Source: Christensenellaceae bacterium (GTDB taxonomy: Bacteria > Bacillota > Clostridia > Christensenellales > Aristaeellaceae). From it: a stretch of 64,000 nt of DNA. The stretch is from positions 1 through 64,000 of the forward strand of contig JAHHSO010000009.1 in assembly GCA_020025205.1 (NCBI GenBank). Reading direction: 5' to 3'. The notes under the pieces are model-generated. The model was not told where the DNA came from. It was given only the letters and a program-made list of their open reading frames with translations, and searched no databases. Positions 33,720 through 42,845 of the stretch are shown here, piece after piece. The position numbers were made by a program, and so were the translations under genes. Within the stretch, counting starts at the first letter, position 1. Each line of letters starts with the position of its first letter.

Positions 33720-35084
33720 TCATGCAAGGCCTTCAGCCTTCATGACTTCGATAATCTCATTGACGCTGATTTCCGCGTCACGCATCTCCTCAGCTTCTGC
33801 CATCACGCGAATCACCGGCTCCGTGCCGCTCTCGCGTAAAAGCACACGCCCCTTGTCGCCCAAATGCCCGCTGACTTTCGCCACAACTGTCTGCACGTTC
33901 AGATTTTCCAGAACAGCGCGCTTGTCTGATACCCTGACATTTTTAAGCACTTGTGGATAAGCCGTCATTTCGGCACATAGGCGGGACAATTTCTGCTTAT
34001 TATCCAGCATGGCTTCCATCAGTTCAATGGAAGTAAGAATGCCATCGCCCGTTGTGGCATACTTGCTCAGGATGATGTGTCCGGATTGTTCGCCGCCGAC
34101 GCAATAGCCATTTTGCGCCATATTCTCATAGACATAACGGTCGCCCACGCTGGTTTTTTCGTAGCCAATTTCCGCATCGTCAAGCGCTTTATACAGGCCA
34201 AAGTTTGACATGATGGTCGTAACCACCTTGTTGCCCGTCAGCTTTCCTTCTTTTTTGAGCTGCTTGCCGAAAATATAAATAATCTTATCGCCATCCACCA
34301 CTTCGCCGTTTTCATCCACCGCAAGACAGCGATCAGCATCTCCGTCATAAGCAAAGCCCACGTCCAAGTGATTCTCTATCACAAAGCGCCGCAGCCCCTC
34401 AATATGCGTAGAGCCAGCGTTTCTATTGATGTTGACGCCATCCGGCTCTGCGTTGATTACATACGTCTTGGCTCCCAACGCCTCAAACACAGTGCGTGCG
34501 ATATTCCACGCGCTGCCGTTGGCGCAGTCCAGACCTACGCGCATATTCTTGTAGGAATGTGCGGCCAACGAAATCAAATAACCGATATAACGGTTGCGGC
34601 CGGACGCATAATCCACAATTTCGCCCACTTCTTCGCGGTGTGCTTCCGGCACATCGCCCTGTAACCCCAATTCGTCAAAGCGGCCATCCAGATACGCTTC
34701 AATCGCACCGATGGTCTCGTCTTCCATTTTCTCACCACGGCTGTTGATGAGCTTAATGCCATTGTCATAGAACGGATTGTGCGAGGCAGAAATCATAACC
34801 CCGCAGTCAAAATTGTCCACACGGGTCACATATGCTACGCTGGGTGTCGTCGTGACGTGGAGCATATATGCATCGCCGCCAGTCGAAGTCAGACCCGCAA
34901 CAAGTGCATATTCAAACATATAGCTGGAACGGCGGGTATCTTTTCCGATAACCACTCGTGCTTTGCGCGACTTACGCGCACCGTAATACCAGCCGATGAA
35001 TTTGCCGATTTTATACGCGTGTTCACTGGTGAGGCCTACATTTGCTTCCCCGCGGAAGCCATCTGTGCCGAAATATTTGCCCAT
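33720..35084 (-). CDS. glmM: Phosphoglucosamine mutase
   Basis: Interconverts glucosamine-6-phosphate and glucosamine-1-phosphate for UDP-GlcNAc and peptidoglycan synthesis. The 454 residues begin GKYFGTDGFRGEAN. The phosphoserine loop is ISASHNPFYDNGIKL near 98-112, the metal loop is DGDADR near 250, sugar specificity is GGEQSGHI near 330, and the phosphate-binding RESGTEPVIRVMAE is near the end. It has its own near-perfect promoter. The usual upstream partners cdaA and cdaR (c-di-AMP synthesis) are absent. Confidence 0.96.
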   Translation of the reverse strand: MGKYFGTDGFRGEANVGLTSEHAYKIGKFIGWYYGARKSRKARVVIGKDTRRSSYMFEYALVAGLTSTGGDAYMLHVTTTPSVAYVTRVDNFDCGVMISASHNPFYDNGIKLINSRGEKMEDETIGAIEAYLDGRFDELGLQGDVPEAHREEVGEIVDYASGRNRYIGYLISLAAHSYKNMRVGLDCANGSAWNIARTVFEALGAKTYVINAEPDGVNINRNAGSTHIEGLRRFVIENHLDVGFAYDGDADRCLAVDENGEVVDGDKIIYIFGKQLKKEGKLTGNKVVTTIMSNFGLYKALDDAEIGYEKTSVGDRYVYENMAQNGYCVGGEQSGHIILSKYATTGDGILTSIELMEAMLDNKQKLSRLCAEMTAYPQVLKNVRVSDKRAVLENLNVQTVVAKVSGHLGDKGRVLLRESGTEPVIRVMAEAEEMRDAEISVNEIIEVMKAEGLA

Positions 35085-35151
35085 GAAAAAACGATCCTTT
35101 CCTGGCTCATTGAGTCATCAGTCTCATGCGAATTCGATATAAAGCTTTTTT

Positions 35152-35180
35152 ATTATCCCACGTTTTTCATGCTTTGTCAA
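35152..35180 (-). promoter_or_regulatory. Sigma-A promoter of glmM
   Basis: TTGACA (35175-35180) and GATAAT (35152-35157) are spaced by 17 bases on the minus strand, about 60 bases upstream of the glmM ATG. The -35 is perfect. Confidence 0.85.
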
Positions 35181-35238
35181 TTTTCACGATGCATGTTTCA
35201 TCCACAGCATACGCCATTCGCCCAGCATTATACCCATT

Positions 35239-35937
35239 TTATTCAATGCCTGTCTTGAATCCGGACGCTTCAATTCTGCGTCTGATCGCCAGCATCTCCT
35301 GATCGGTCTTGCTGGCCGCCTCTGCACAGTCGTACAGCTGGCGCGCAATTTCCTGAGCCGCGTCCGCTGGAATATCTTTCTTATAGCGGAGTTTATGTTC
35401 AAGGCTTGCCCAGAAGTCCATGGCAATGGTGCGCAGCTGCACTTCAACCCGCATATACCGCTTCTCGTTGGACAAAAAAATGGGAGTCTCCACAATCAGG
35501 TGAAGGCTTCTGTACCCGCTGGGCTTGGGATTTTTGATATAGTCCTTTGTCTTGACGACATACACATCGTCCTGTACGGCAAGCATGTCTGCCAATTTAT
35601 AAATGTCGTCCACAAACGAACAGATCACGCGCACACCCGCTACATCATTGAGGTTATGCTCTATATTCTCTGCTGAAACAGGAACCCCAATTCTATTCAT
35701 TTTTTCAATGATACTCTTTGGACTTTTCAGCCTCGTCTTAATTGTTTCAATCGGATTACGGTCAAAACGGGAAGAATACTCAATATTGAGCACCTTAAAT
35801 TTCGTCTCTACCTCAAGCATTGCACTGGAATAATAGCTCATCAGCTGCATATATTCCCCGCCCCTGCTTTTCAGTTCGCAAAGCACACGGTCTTTGAGAA
35901 TGTCCGGTGCAAATGTAATTTTTAAATTTTCTTCCAT
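35239..35937 (-). CDS. relQ: Small alarmone synthetase (RelQ/YjbM-like GTP pyrophosphokinase)
   Basis: Single-domain (p)ppGpp synthetase lacking the HD hydrolase and TGS/ACT parts of Rel. The 232 residues show FKVLNIEYSSRFDRNPIETIKTRLKSPKSI, then DVAGVRVICSFVDDIYKLADML, the KDYIKNPKPSGYRSLHLIVE substrate loop and VEVQLRTIAMDFWASLEHKLRYK with the catalytic Glu region. A C-terminal helix supports tetramer formation. ATG follows AGAAGG. The promoter places the transcript start only ~14 bases before the ATG, so the leader is very short. Confidence 0.92.
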   Translation of the reverse strand: MEENLKITFAPDILKDRVLCELKSRGGEYMQLMSYYSSAMLEVETKFKVLNIEYSSRFDRNPIETIKTRLKSPKSIIEKMNRIGVPVSAENIEHNLNDVAGVRVICSFVDDIYKLADMLAVQDDVYVVKTKDYIKNPKPSGYRSLHLIVETPIFLSNEKRYMRVEVQLRTIAMDFWASLEHKLRYKKDIPADAAQEIARQLYDCAEAASKTDQEMLAIRRRIEASGFKTGIE

Positions 35938-35957
35938 ATCATTGCCTTCTTCATTCC

Positions 35958-35985
35958 ATTATATCCAATTTAAAATGTGTTTTAA
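35958..35985 (-). promoter_or_regulatory. Promoter of the small alarmone synthetase
   Basis: TATAAT (35958-35963) with TTAAAA 16 bases upstream (35980-35985). The -10 is perfect, the -35 weak. Confidence 0.6.
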
Positions 35986-36100
35986 TTGAATTATACGCGA
36001 AATCTGCTGCAAATGCAATTCACCCTCCAGCGCTCCTGCTGTTTTCTCATCTGGGTCAATGACAACACACGCCCTTTCCAAATGCTTTTATTTCTCACAA

Positions 36101-36126
36101 AAAAGGTGTGCCGAAGCACACCTTTT
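36101..36126 (-). terminator. Terminator of the M16/AlkD-like series
   Basis: Perfect 11-base arms (36101-36111, 36116-36126) around a four-base TTCG loop run into TTTTTTGTGAG on the minus strand. The stem overlaps the stop codon of the gene at 36125. Confidence 0.88.
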
Positions 36127-36817
36127 ACTTTCTGCAAAGCCCGCGCAATTCCCGAAGTTTTTGCTTTTCTTCTTGCGTCACCCCGGAAAGCTCAATCATC
36201 TTCTGATAGGCTTTTCTCCTGGTTGACGGCAAAAAATCATGCGCATCCATGAAATTCAGTGTCTTTTCCCGATCCTTTTTATAGGCCGCGCTCAATGCCC
36301 ACGCCACGGCCATCTGTGCTGCATCTTCCTGCGCCTGAACACACGTCAAGCGCAAAAGCAACGCATTCAGATGTGCTTCATCCATAAAGTGATCCAGAAG
36401 CATCACCACAGCAAACCGCGCTGCATACGGCTGTTTTGACGTGAGATATCGGTCAATCAGCGCCATTGCTTCTTTTTCCTGCTTTCTCACGCTCTTAAAT
36501 GCTGCACAAAAACTGTCGCAAACAGACCAATTATCAATTTTAGGGACAAAAGACTCCACATATGGAATCTTCTCAGTCAAATCCGCTTTTGCTTTAGCTA
36601 ACGTCATCCCCTGAAGCATGATTTCTTCAAAACTCGCATCAGACGCACCGTCCAGATAAGTCTTCCAGTCCCCCGCTGCCAGTTTATCTGCCATCCTCTG
36701 CAAAACAGGCAGGCGCACCCCCAGAATGCCGGAAACGCCCGGCAAAAGACCACTTGAAAAGACGCGGTACTTTTCCTCTGCTTGCATAAGGAGCGCCGCT
36801 CGAATCTTTTCGTTCAC
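36125..36817 (-). CDS. DNA alkylation repair (AlkD-like) HEAT-repeat protein
   Basis: A 230-residue all-helical protein of the AlkC/AlkD-related family. GILGVRLPVLQRMADKLA near residue 31 and SFEEIMLQGMTLAKAK near 62 are typical, as are IDNWSVCDSF near 95 and the R-F-A-V-V-M-L-L helix near 134. In AlkD a Trp/Asp pair excises alkylated bases; NWSVCD supplies matching residues. It starts with GTG overlapping the M16 peptidase stop by four bases, so translation is coupled. The substrate range is unknown. Confidence 0.85.
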   Translation of the reverse strand: MNEKIRAALLMQAEEKYRVFSSGLLPGVSGILGVRLPVLQRMADKLAAGDWKTYLDGASDASFEEIMLQGMTLAKAKADLTEKIPYVESFVPKIDNWSVCDSFCAAFKSVRKQEKEAMALIDRYLTSKQPYAARFAVVMLLDHFMDEAHLNALLLRLTCVQAQEDAAQMAVAWALSAAYKKDREKTLNFMDAHDFLPSTRRKAYQKMIELSGVTQEEKQKLRELRGLCRK

Positions 36818-38055
36818 AGCAATTCAAGATCGTCCACGCTGCGGCCCACTGCCGCTGCCGCGCAGGGTTTTGTGAAGATATTCCTGATCACGCGCTCCAC
36901 ATCCGCTTTGGTGACCGCTTCAATTTTCCGGATGACTTCCTGCGGATCGACCGGGTGTCCCTGCAAAAGCTTGCTTCTGCCGATAGACGACATACGGGAA
37001 GAGCTGCTCTCAAGCCCCAGTACATAGGACACTTTGAGCTGTTCCTTAGCCATGTCAAATTCCTCGTCGGTCACGCCGCCTTCGACCAGCTTATGGATTT
37101 CCTCGTGCAGCTCATTCACCACTTTTTGCGCCATGTCAGGCGATGTGCCCGCATAAACGGTCATCGTGCCGCAATGTGTATAGGTAGACGGGAAACTGTA
37201 CACAGAATAAACCGCTCCCATCTCTTCACGGATGCGCTGAAACAGCCGCGAAGACATGCCGCCTCCAAAAAGGTTATTCATGACACTCATTGGATACAAA
37301 TCATCATCGACCTGCGCAACCCCCGGGTACTGCAGGCAGATGTGAACCTGCTCGATATCTTTTTTGCGCTTGATGACGCGCGGCTCCTGCGGCACAAACA
37401 GCTCAAGCTCCTGCGGCTGTCCCTCTGCCTGCCAGCCGCCCAGATATTTCTCCGCCAGCATTTCCAGCTCTTTGCGGTCATACTGTCCCGCAATTGCCAG
37501 AACCGTATTATCCGGGCGATAGTGCTTCTGGCGAAACTTCATGAGCGCTTCACGCGTAACAGATGCAATCTGATCGTGATGGCCTAAAATCGGACGTGAA
37601 AGCGGATGATCTCCGAAATATGCTTCTGCCAGAAGATCTGAAACAAGATCCTCGGGCGTATCTTCGCACATGGCAATTTCTTCCAGAATGACGCTCTTCT
37701 CTTTTTCAAATTCCGCTTCATCCATCTTAGCATTCAGAAGCAGGTCAGACAAAAGCTCCATTGCACGCGGCAAATGCTCCGCGATGACCTTGGCATAATA
37801 GCAGGTACACTCCTTTGCCGTAAAAGCATTCACCTGCCCGCCGATGGCGTCCATTTCCACAGCAATCTGACGGGTCGTCCTGCTTTCCGTTCCTTTAAAA
37901 AGCATATGTTCTACAAAATGAGACAGTCCGTTTTCTTCCGGCGTTTCATACATCGAACCTGCACCGATCCATAGTCCGACTGTCACCGACGGAAAATGCG
38001 GGATATATTCCGCAACAACCCGAAGGCCGTTTGACAAAACGAATTCTTCACACAT
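36814..38055 (-). CDS. M16-family zinc peptidase
   Basis: Inverzincin-type processing peptidase. The inverted zinc motif HFVEH lies near residue 45-49, with the third-ligand region KSVILEEIAMCEDTPED about 70 residues later. The C-terminal half (FGGGMSSRLFQRIREE, AVYSVYSFPSTY) is the noncatalytic repeat of the fold. I choose the second ATG (38055, MCEEFVLSNGLRVV, 413 residues), nine bases after GGAGG; the first ATG is only three bases from it. It follows pnp as ymxG/mlpA-like genes do in Bacillus. Confidence 0.92.
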   Translation of the reverse strand: MCEEFVLSNGLRVVAEYIPHFPSVTVGLWIGAGSMYETPEENGLSHFVEHMLFKGTESRTTRQIAVEMDAIGGQVNAFTAKECTCYYAKVIAEHLPRAMELLSDLLLNAKMDEAEFEKEKSVILEEIAMCEDTPEDLVSDLLAEAYFGDHPLSRPILGHHDQIASVTREALMKFRQKHYRPDNTVLAIAGQYDRKELEMLAEKYLGGWQAEGQPQELELFVPQEPRVIKRKKDIEQVHICLQYPGVAQVDDDLYPMSVMNNLFGGGMSSRLFQRIREEMGAVYSVYSFPSTYTHCGTMTVYAGTSPDMAQKVVNELHEEIHKLVEGGVTDEEFDMAKEQLKVSYVLGLESSSSRMSSIGRSKLLQGHPVDPQEVIRKIEAVTKADVERVIRNIFTKPCAAAAVGRSVDDLELL

Positions 38056-38261
38056 GCGCATGTACCTCCGATCTCTTTTTTTCTATTCTTCACTTTGATA
38101 TCTATATTCATACAGAAGCGGGAAAAATCCCGCCTTTTAAATCGCCTTTCGACAGACGATTGGCCATCCTGCCTAAAAACTGTTTCTTCCGACTACGTGC
38201 TCTTTGCTTTCATTTTAAAGCGCGCCAGGCTGGATGTATGCAGGCTGCATGAAAAAGAAAC

Positions 38262-38291
38262 CGGGCTGGCCGAGTAGATCAGCCAGACCCG
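38262..38291 (-). terminator. Terminator of pnp
   Basis: A GC-rich stem (GGGTCTGGC with GCCAGCCC, one bulge) is followed by GGTTTCTTTTTCAT on the minus strand, ten bases beyond the pnp stop codon. Confidence 0.75.
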
Positions 38292-38302
38292 TCAAAACCG
38301 CA

Positions 38303-40456
38303 TTAGTTATTATGTGGAGCATTCCGGCGCGGCGGGCGCTGACCCGGAGCACTGCGGTGCGGCATATCTGCATGATCATACTCGATATCGTTGCGGATGA
38401 GGTTGATACGGCCCTGAGAATCAATCTCCGCCACCTTAACCTCCAGCTCATCGCCAATCTTCACGACATCTTCGCACTTCTCCACGCGGCCCTTAGCGAG
38501 CTTGGAGATATGCACCATGCCATCCTTTCCAGGCAGAAGCTCAACAAACACGCCAAAGTTCATCATGCGGACAACCTTGCCTGTGTACACTTCGCCAACT
38601 TCGATATCCTTAGCGATCCCTTCGATGATGCGGCGTGCCTTGTCTGCTGCAGCCTGATCCGGCGTGGCAATGTACACACTTCCATCATCTTCAATATCGA
38701 TCTTCACACCGGTCTCGTCGATGATCTTATTGATCATCTTTCCGCCCGGTCCAATAACCTCACGGATCTTGTCCGAGTTAATGGTAAAGCGAACAATCTT
38801 GGGCGCATAGGCAGACAGCTGCTCACGCGGCTGGGGCAGCACTTCCAGCATCTTGCCAAGGATAAACAGACGGCCATCCAGCGCCTGAGACAACGCCTGA
38901 TGCAGGATCGCTTCATCAATACCCTTAATCTTAATGTCCATCTGGATTGCGGTGATGCCGTTCATGGTGCCCGCAACTTTGAAGTCCATATCGCCAAGGA
39001 AGTCTTCCAGACCCTGAATATCGGTCAGCACGGCCACCTTGCCTGTCTCCTGATCCTTGATGAGTCCCATTGCTACGCCCGCAACGGGTGCCTTGATCGG
39101 CACGCCCGCATCCATCAGCGCCAGCGTAGAGCCGCAGACAGAAGCCTGAGACGTGGAGCCGTTGGAAGAGAGCACTTCGCTGACCACACGGATCGCGTAT
39201 GGGAATTCTTCCACGTCCGGAATCACCGGCTCAAGCGCACGGCGCGCCAGCGCACCGTGGCCGATTTCGCGGCGGCCCGGGCTCTTGAGACGGCCAGCCT
39301 CGCCGGAAGAATACGGCGGCATGTTGTAATTGTGCATATAGCGTTCGCAGGTCTCCGTTCCGAGGCCTTCAATCACCTGTGCCTCGCTGACAGGTGCCAG
39401 TGTGGCAATGGACATGACCTGCGTTTCACCGCGCGTAAAAACACCGCAGCCATGAACGCGCGGGAGCACACCCGTTTCGCACCAGATCGGGCGGATCTGG
39501 GTCAGGCTGCGTCCGTCAGGACGAACACCCTTTTCCAGAATCTTCTTGCGCATGATTTCCTTGTTCAGGTAATACAGCGCGTCGTCCACCTCGCTCATGC
39601 GGCCTTCAAAGCACTCCGCGTACTTTTCGTGTGCTTCCTTCTTCACCTGATCTTCGCGGTCTCCACGCTCGTGGCGGTCAAACGCCTCAAACGCCCACTC
39701 ACAGCGGCCGTAGAAATCCTCGCGGACAGCAGCCTTCACATCGTCTCCAGTGGCAACAACCGGGAAATCACGCTTGGCTTTGCCGATTTCAGCGACAATA
39801 TCCTTCTGGAACTTGACGATCTTCTTGATCTCCTCGTGACCGGTGAGGATCGCGCGGAGCATATCGGCCTCGCTGATTTCCTTTGCGCCAGCTTCAACCA
39901 TCAGAACGGCCTCATCCGTGCCGGCAACGGTCAGGCTGAGCTTGGATACCTCGCGCTGCGCGCAGTCCGGGTTGATGACAACTTCTCCGTCCACAAGACC
40001 CACAGACACGCCTGCAATCGGGCCGGCCCACGGGATATCACTGACCGCAATCGCAGCAGACGCACCGATCATCGCGGGGATATCCGGCGGAACATCCTGC
40101 TCAACGGACAGAACAGTCGCCACAACCTGAACATCGTTGCGCATGCCCTTATCAAACAGCGGGCGAAGCGGACGGTCAATCAGTCGGGAAGTCAGCGTTG
40201 CCTTTTCAGACGGACGGCCTTCACGCTTGATGAAACCTCCGGGAATCTTGCCCACAGAGTACATCTTCTCTTCAAAATCCACGCTCAGCGGAAAAAAGTC
40301 CTGACCTTCGCGCGGCGTATCGGACGCCGTTGCATTGACCATGACGACCGTATCGCCCAGACGGACGATGACGGAGCCGTTCGCCTGACCACAGTATTTG
40401 CCGAACTCCATGCTCAGCTTGCGGCCCGCCAGCTCAGTGGTATACGTCTTTACCAT
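38303..40456 (-). CDS. pnp: Polyribonucleotide nucleotidyltransferase (PNPase)
   Basis: Phosphorolytic 3'-5' exoribonuclease. The 717 residues contain two RNase PH domains (VRLGDTVVMVNATASD near 30; TRGETQVMSIATL near 345), a linking helical domain, a KH domain with the VIGPGGKMINKI loop near 565, and an S1 domain (GEVYTGKVVRMMNFGVFVEL near 625). The C-terminal tail is rich in Arg/Pro. AAAGGAG precedes ATG. It follows rpsO as in most bacteria, but a strong terminator stands between them. Confidence 0.97.
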   Translation of the reverse strand: MVKTYTTELAGRKLSMEFGKYCGQANGSVIVRLGDTVVMVNATASDTPREGQDFFPLSVDFEEKMYSVGKIPGGFIKREGRPSEKATLTSRLIDRPLRPLFDKGMRNDVQVVATVLSVEQDVPPDIPAMIGASAAIAVSDIPWAGPIAGVSVGLVDGEVVINPDCAQREVSKLSLTVAGTDEAVLMVEAGAKEISEADMLRAILTGHEEIKKIVKFQKDIVAEIGKAKRDFPVVATGDDVKAAVREDFYGRCEWAFEAFDRHERGDREDQVKKEAHEKYAECFEGRMSEVDDALYYLNKEIMRKKILEKGVRPDGRSLTQIRPIWCETGVLPRVHGCGVFTRGETQVMSIATLAPVSEAQVIEGLGTETCERYMHNYNMPPYSSGEAGRLKSPGRREIGHGALARRALEPVIPDVEEFPYAIRVVSEVLSSNGSTSQASVCGSTLALMDAGVPIKAPVAGVAMGLIKDQETGKVAVLTDIQGLEDFLGDMDFKVAGTMNGITAIQMDIKIKGIDEAILHQALSQALDGRLFILGKMLEVLPQPREQLSAYAPKIVRFTINSDKIREVIGPGGKMINKIIDETGVKIDIEDDGSVYIATPDQAAADKARRIIEGIAKDIEVGEVYTGKVVRMMNFGVFVELLPGKDGMVHISKLAKGRVEKCEDVVKIGDELEVKVAEIDSQGRINLIRNDIEYDHADMPHRSAPGQRPPRRNAPHNN

Positions 40457-40527
40457 CGGGGGAATCTCCTTTCAAAACCTACCTGCCAACACTTCCTATC
40501 AGACCCGAACCCTCAAAGTCTGAAAAA

Positions 40528-40558
40528 ACCGTCGTTTGGGTGCCTCCCAAACGACGGT
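40528..40558 (-). terminator. Terminator between rpsO and pnp
   Basis: Perfect 13-base arms (40528-40540, 40546-40558) form ACCGTCGTTTGGG/CCCAAACGACGGT, followed on the minus strand by TTTTTTC. It should stop most rpsO transcripts, leaving pnp to read-through or a promoter I could not identify. Confidence 0.9.
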
Positions 40559-40586
40559 CATCTGGGGCAAAGCCCTCAAAAAAGAA

Positions 40587-40850
40587 TTACTTGCGCAGAC
40601 CCAGCTTGGCAATCAGCGCACGATAACGCTCGATATCGACCTTCTTGAGGTACTCGAGCATGTTGCGGCGCTGGCCGACCATGAGCAGCAGGCCGCGCTG
40701 GGAATGATGATCCTTCGCGTGATCCTTCAGGTGCTCATTGAGGTGGTTGATGCGCGCGGTCAGCAGAGCAACCTGCACTTCGGGGGAACCCGTGTCACCC
40801 TCGTGGCGGGCGTACTCCTTGATGATCGCTTCCTTCATAGCCTTATCCAT
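40587..40850 (-). CDS. rpsO: 30S ribosomal protein S15
   Basis: Primary 16S rRNA-binding protein of the platform. The 87 residues begin MDKAMKEAIIKEYARHEGDTGSPEVQVALLT and end LIAKLGLRK, with the conserved HSQRGLLLMVGQRRNML. The start is set by GGAGGATTTTGTC before the ATG. The leader of about 100 bases between promoter and start could hold an S15 autoregulatory structure; I did not recognise a known one. Confidence 0.98.
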   Translation of the reverse strand: MDKAMKEAIIKEYARHEGDTGSPEVQVALLTARINHLNEHLKDHAKDHHSQRGLLLMVGQRRNMLEYLKKVDIERYRALIAKLGLRK

Positions 40851-40953
40851 GACAAAATCCTCCAAATCATAATGTTTTGTGCCAATTGCCGCGGGCATAG
40901 ATAAACGTGTTTGGAGACGCGATTATCTGCGCGCGCGGTTCAGACCGAAGGAT

Positions 40954-40982
40954 ATTGTAACACGGAAGCCTTGCTTTGTAAA
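40954..40982 (-). promoter_or_regulatory. Promoter of rpsO
   Basis: TTTACA (40977-40982) and TACAAT (40954-40959) are spaced by 17 bases on the minus strand, each five of six to consensus. It sits in the 160-base gap after ribF. Confidence 0.75.
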
Positions 40983-41010
40983 CAGAACTTCCATGCCTTT
41001 TTTAATTTTT

Positions 41011-41964
41011 TTACAGTTCTTGCAGGATTTTATCCTGTTTCAGCCTGTTTTTAAAGTAATCGCGCACCTGTTCGCGATTTTTCATCACTTCTTGGCGCAG
41101 TGCTTCCAGTGATTCAAACTTCTTCTCTTCGCGGATGCGCACAAAAAGCATCAGCCGCATGTGGCAGCCGTAGAGGCTTTTCCCCTCGTAATCCAGCAGA
41201 TTGGCTTCGATGGTTGCCGGTCCGCCGGGCGCCGTAGGATGAGTGCCGATGTTGACGGCGGCCATGTGCCATGTCTCGTTGATATAAGCCAGCGCTCCAT
41301 ACACACCTTTGGGCGGGATCGCTTTATTCTCAGGCCATGCAAGATTCGCTGTAGGAAAATCAAGCGTCCGTCCCAGCTGCTTTCCACGAATCACGACGCC
41401 GCACAGACTGTATGGCCTGCCCAGCAGCTTCTCCGCCAGCGCCATATCGCCTGCCGCAACCGCCGCGCGAACACGTGTGGAGGAAACCGGCATACCCTCT
41501 ATGCGCACTTCATCCACCACATGTGTCTCAAATCCGTACCTTTGGCCCAGACGGATCATATCCTCTGCTTTGCCCTTGCCCATCATACCGAACGAGTAGT
41601 TGAAGCCGCACACCACATGGCGCGGGTGCAGCGCATCTACAAACGCCTTTACAAATTCTTCCGGGGTTTGCGCGCCATACGCCGCGTTGAACGGACGCAT
41701 AAGCGCCACATCCATCCCTTCTTTGGCCAGCGCCCTGATCTTTTCTGAGCGTGTTTCCAGCTGCAAAGGAACTCTGTCAGGTGCATATGTGGCCATGGGA
41801 TGGGTCGAAAACGTGTATACCACGCTCTTCAAGTCATACAGGGCGGCCAGCTCATTGGCTTTGTGCATCAGCTGTGCGTGTCCCCTGTGCACGCCGTCAA
41901 ACATGCCGAAAACGACGACGGTGCTGCCGCCGTGCCATTGTTTTTCGTGTGTCAGCAGTTTCAT
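41011..41964 (-). CDS. ribF: Bifunctional riboflavin kinase/FAD synthetase
   Basis: Makes FMN and then FAD from riboflavin and ATP. The N-terminal adenylyltransferase domain has VVFGMFDGVHRGH near 18-30, GFNYSFGMMGKG near 125 and SSTRVR near 160. The C-terminal flavokinase domain has GRTLDFPTANL and KGVYGALAYIN. The 317-residue length is normal. It follows truB by two bases in the usual truB-ribF order. No FMN riboswitch was seen upstream. Confidence 0.96.
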   Translation of the reverse strand: MKLLTHEKQWHGGSTVVVFGMFDGVHRGHAQLMHKANELAALYDLKSVVYTFSTHPMATYAPDRVPLQLETRSEKIRALAKEGMDVALMRPFNAAYGAQTPEEFVKAFVDALHPRHVVCGFNYSFGMMGKGKAEDMIRLGQRYGFETHVVDEVRIEGMPVSSTRVRAAVAAGDMALAEKLLGRPYSLCGVVIRGKQLGRTLDFPTANLAWPENKAIPPKGVYGALAYINETWHMAAVNIGTHPTAPGGPATIEANLLDYEGKSLYGCHMRLMLFVRIREEKKFESLEALRQEVMKNREQVRDYFKNRLKQDKILQEL

Positions 41965-41966
41965 GT

Positions 41967-42845
41967 TTACTCCAAAAGCATTGCATCAAATTTCAGCGCA
42001 CCATGATGAAGCCGCCCCAAGCCGCAAAACTGCCCGTTCAGATAGAGCCTGATGGGCGTATCGTCTGGTGCTTCTCCAATCAATTCGCGCTTTTTCAGTA
42101 CGTTGCCGTTGCGGACAAAGCGCTCCGCTTCCGGCTTCACATCCAGACGAGGCAGATGGCCCAGCGGTCTGTCCATCGCAATGAGCAGATGTTCCAGATT
42201 TTCCTCTGCGTCCACTTCTTCAATGGTGTGTGCATCGTCCAGTTTAAACATGCCGGTCTGCGTCCGAAGAAGCAGACCCATATGAGCCATGCATCCCAGT
42301 GCACAGCCTATGTCATGGCAAAGTGTGCGGATATATGTACCGCGTCCACAGCGAATTTCCAGGATAAAACTGCCATCCTGATGCTCGTGCAGAACGCGGA
42401 TATCATAGACCATCGTCGGTCTTGGCTCTACATCAATCATTTGCCCTTGTCTGGCCAGATCACAGAGCTTCTGCCCGTCACGCTTGAGCGCCGAATACAT
42501 GGGCGGAATCTGCGCAATTTCTCCAATAAACTGCGGTAAAACAGCTTCCAGCTGGGCGCGCGTCACCCTCTCGCCGCTTCCCGCGACGATCTTTCCGTGC
42601 GCATCCTGCGTATCTGTCGCATAGCCCGGCTTAAACTGCGCCACATAAGTTTTTTCCTTTTCAACCAGATAGTCAAACAGGCGGGAAGCTTTTCCCACCA
42701 TCAGCGGCAGAACACCAGAGGCCTCCGGATCGAGCGTCCCCGCATGGCCAACCTTCATTCCGCGGGGCAGTTTGCGCCGCACGCGTACCACCACATCGCT
42801 GGACGTCATTCCCGGCGGTTTCAGTACACAGAGAAATCCATTCAT
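41967..42845 (-). CDS. truB: tRNA pseudouridine(55) synthase
   Basis: Forms pseudouridine 55 in the T-loop of all elongator tRNAs. The catalytic Asp is in HAGTLDPEASGVL near residues 35-47. The KTYVAQFKPGYATDTQDAHG segment, PPMYSALKRDGQKL and EIRCGRGTYIRTLCHDIG are all present. The 292-residue length is typical, with a short C-terminal PUA-like part. It overlaps the nrnA stop by four bases (ATGA). Confidence 0.96.
   Translation of the reverse strand: MNGFLCVLKPPGMTSSDVVVRVRRKLPRGMKVGHAGTLDPEASGVLPLMVGKASRLFDYLVEKEKTYVAQFKPGYATDTQDAHGKIVAGSGERVTRAQLEAVLPQFIGEIAQIPPMYSALKRDGQKLCDLARQGQMIDVEPRPTMVYDIRVLHEHQDGSFILEIRCGRGTYIRTLCHDIGCALGCMAHMGLLLRTQTGMFKLDDAHTIEEVDAEENLEHLLIAMDRPLGHLPRLDVKPEAERFVRNGNVLKKRELIGEAPDDTPIRLYLNGQFCGLGRLHHGALKFDAMLLE

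Noticed and set aside
38234..40648. 804-codon open frame opposite pnp
   Set aside because: Shadow of pnp and its flanks; PNPase domains are complete on the other strand.
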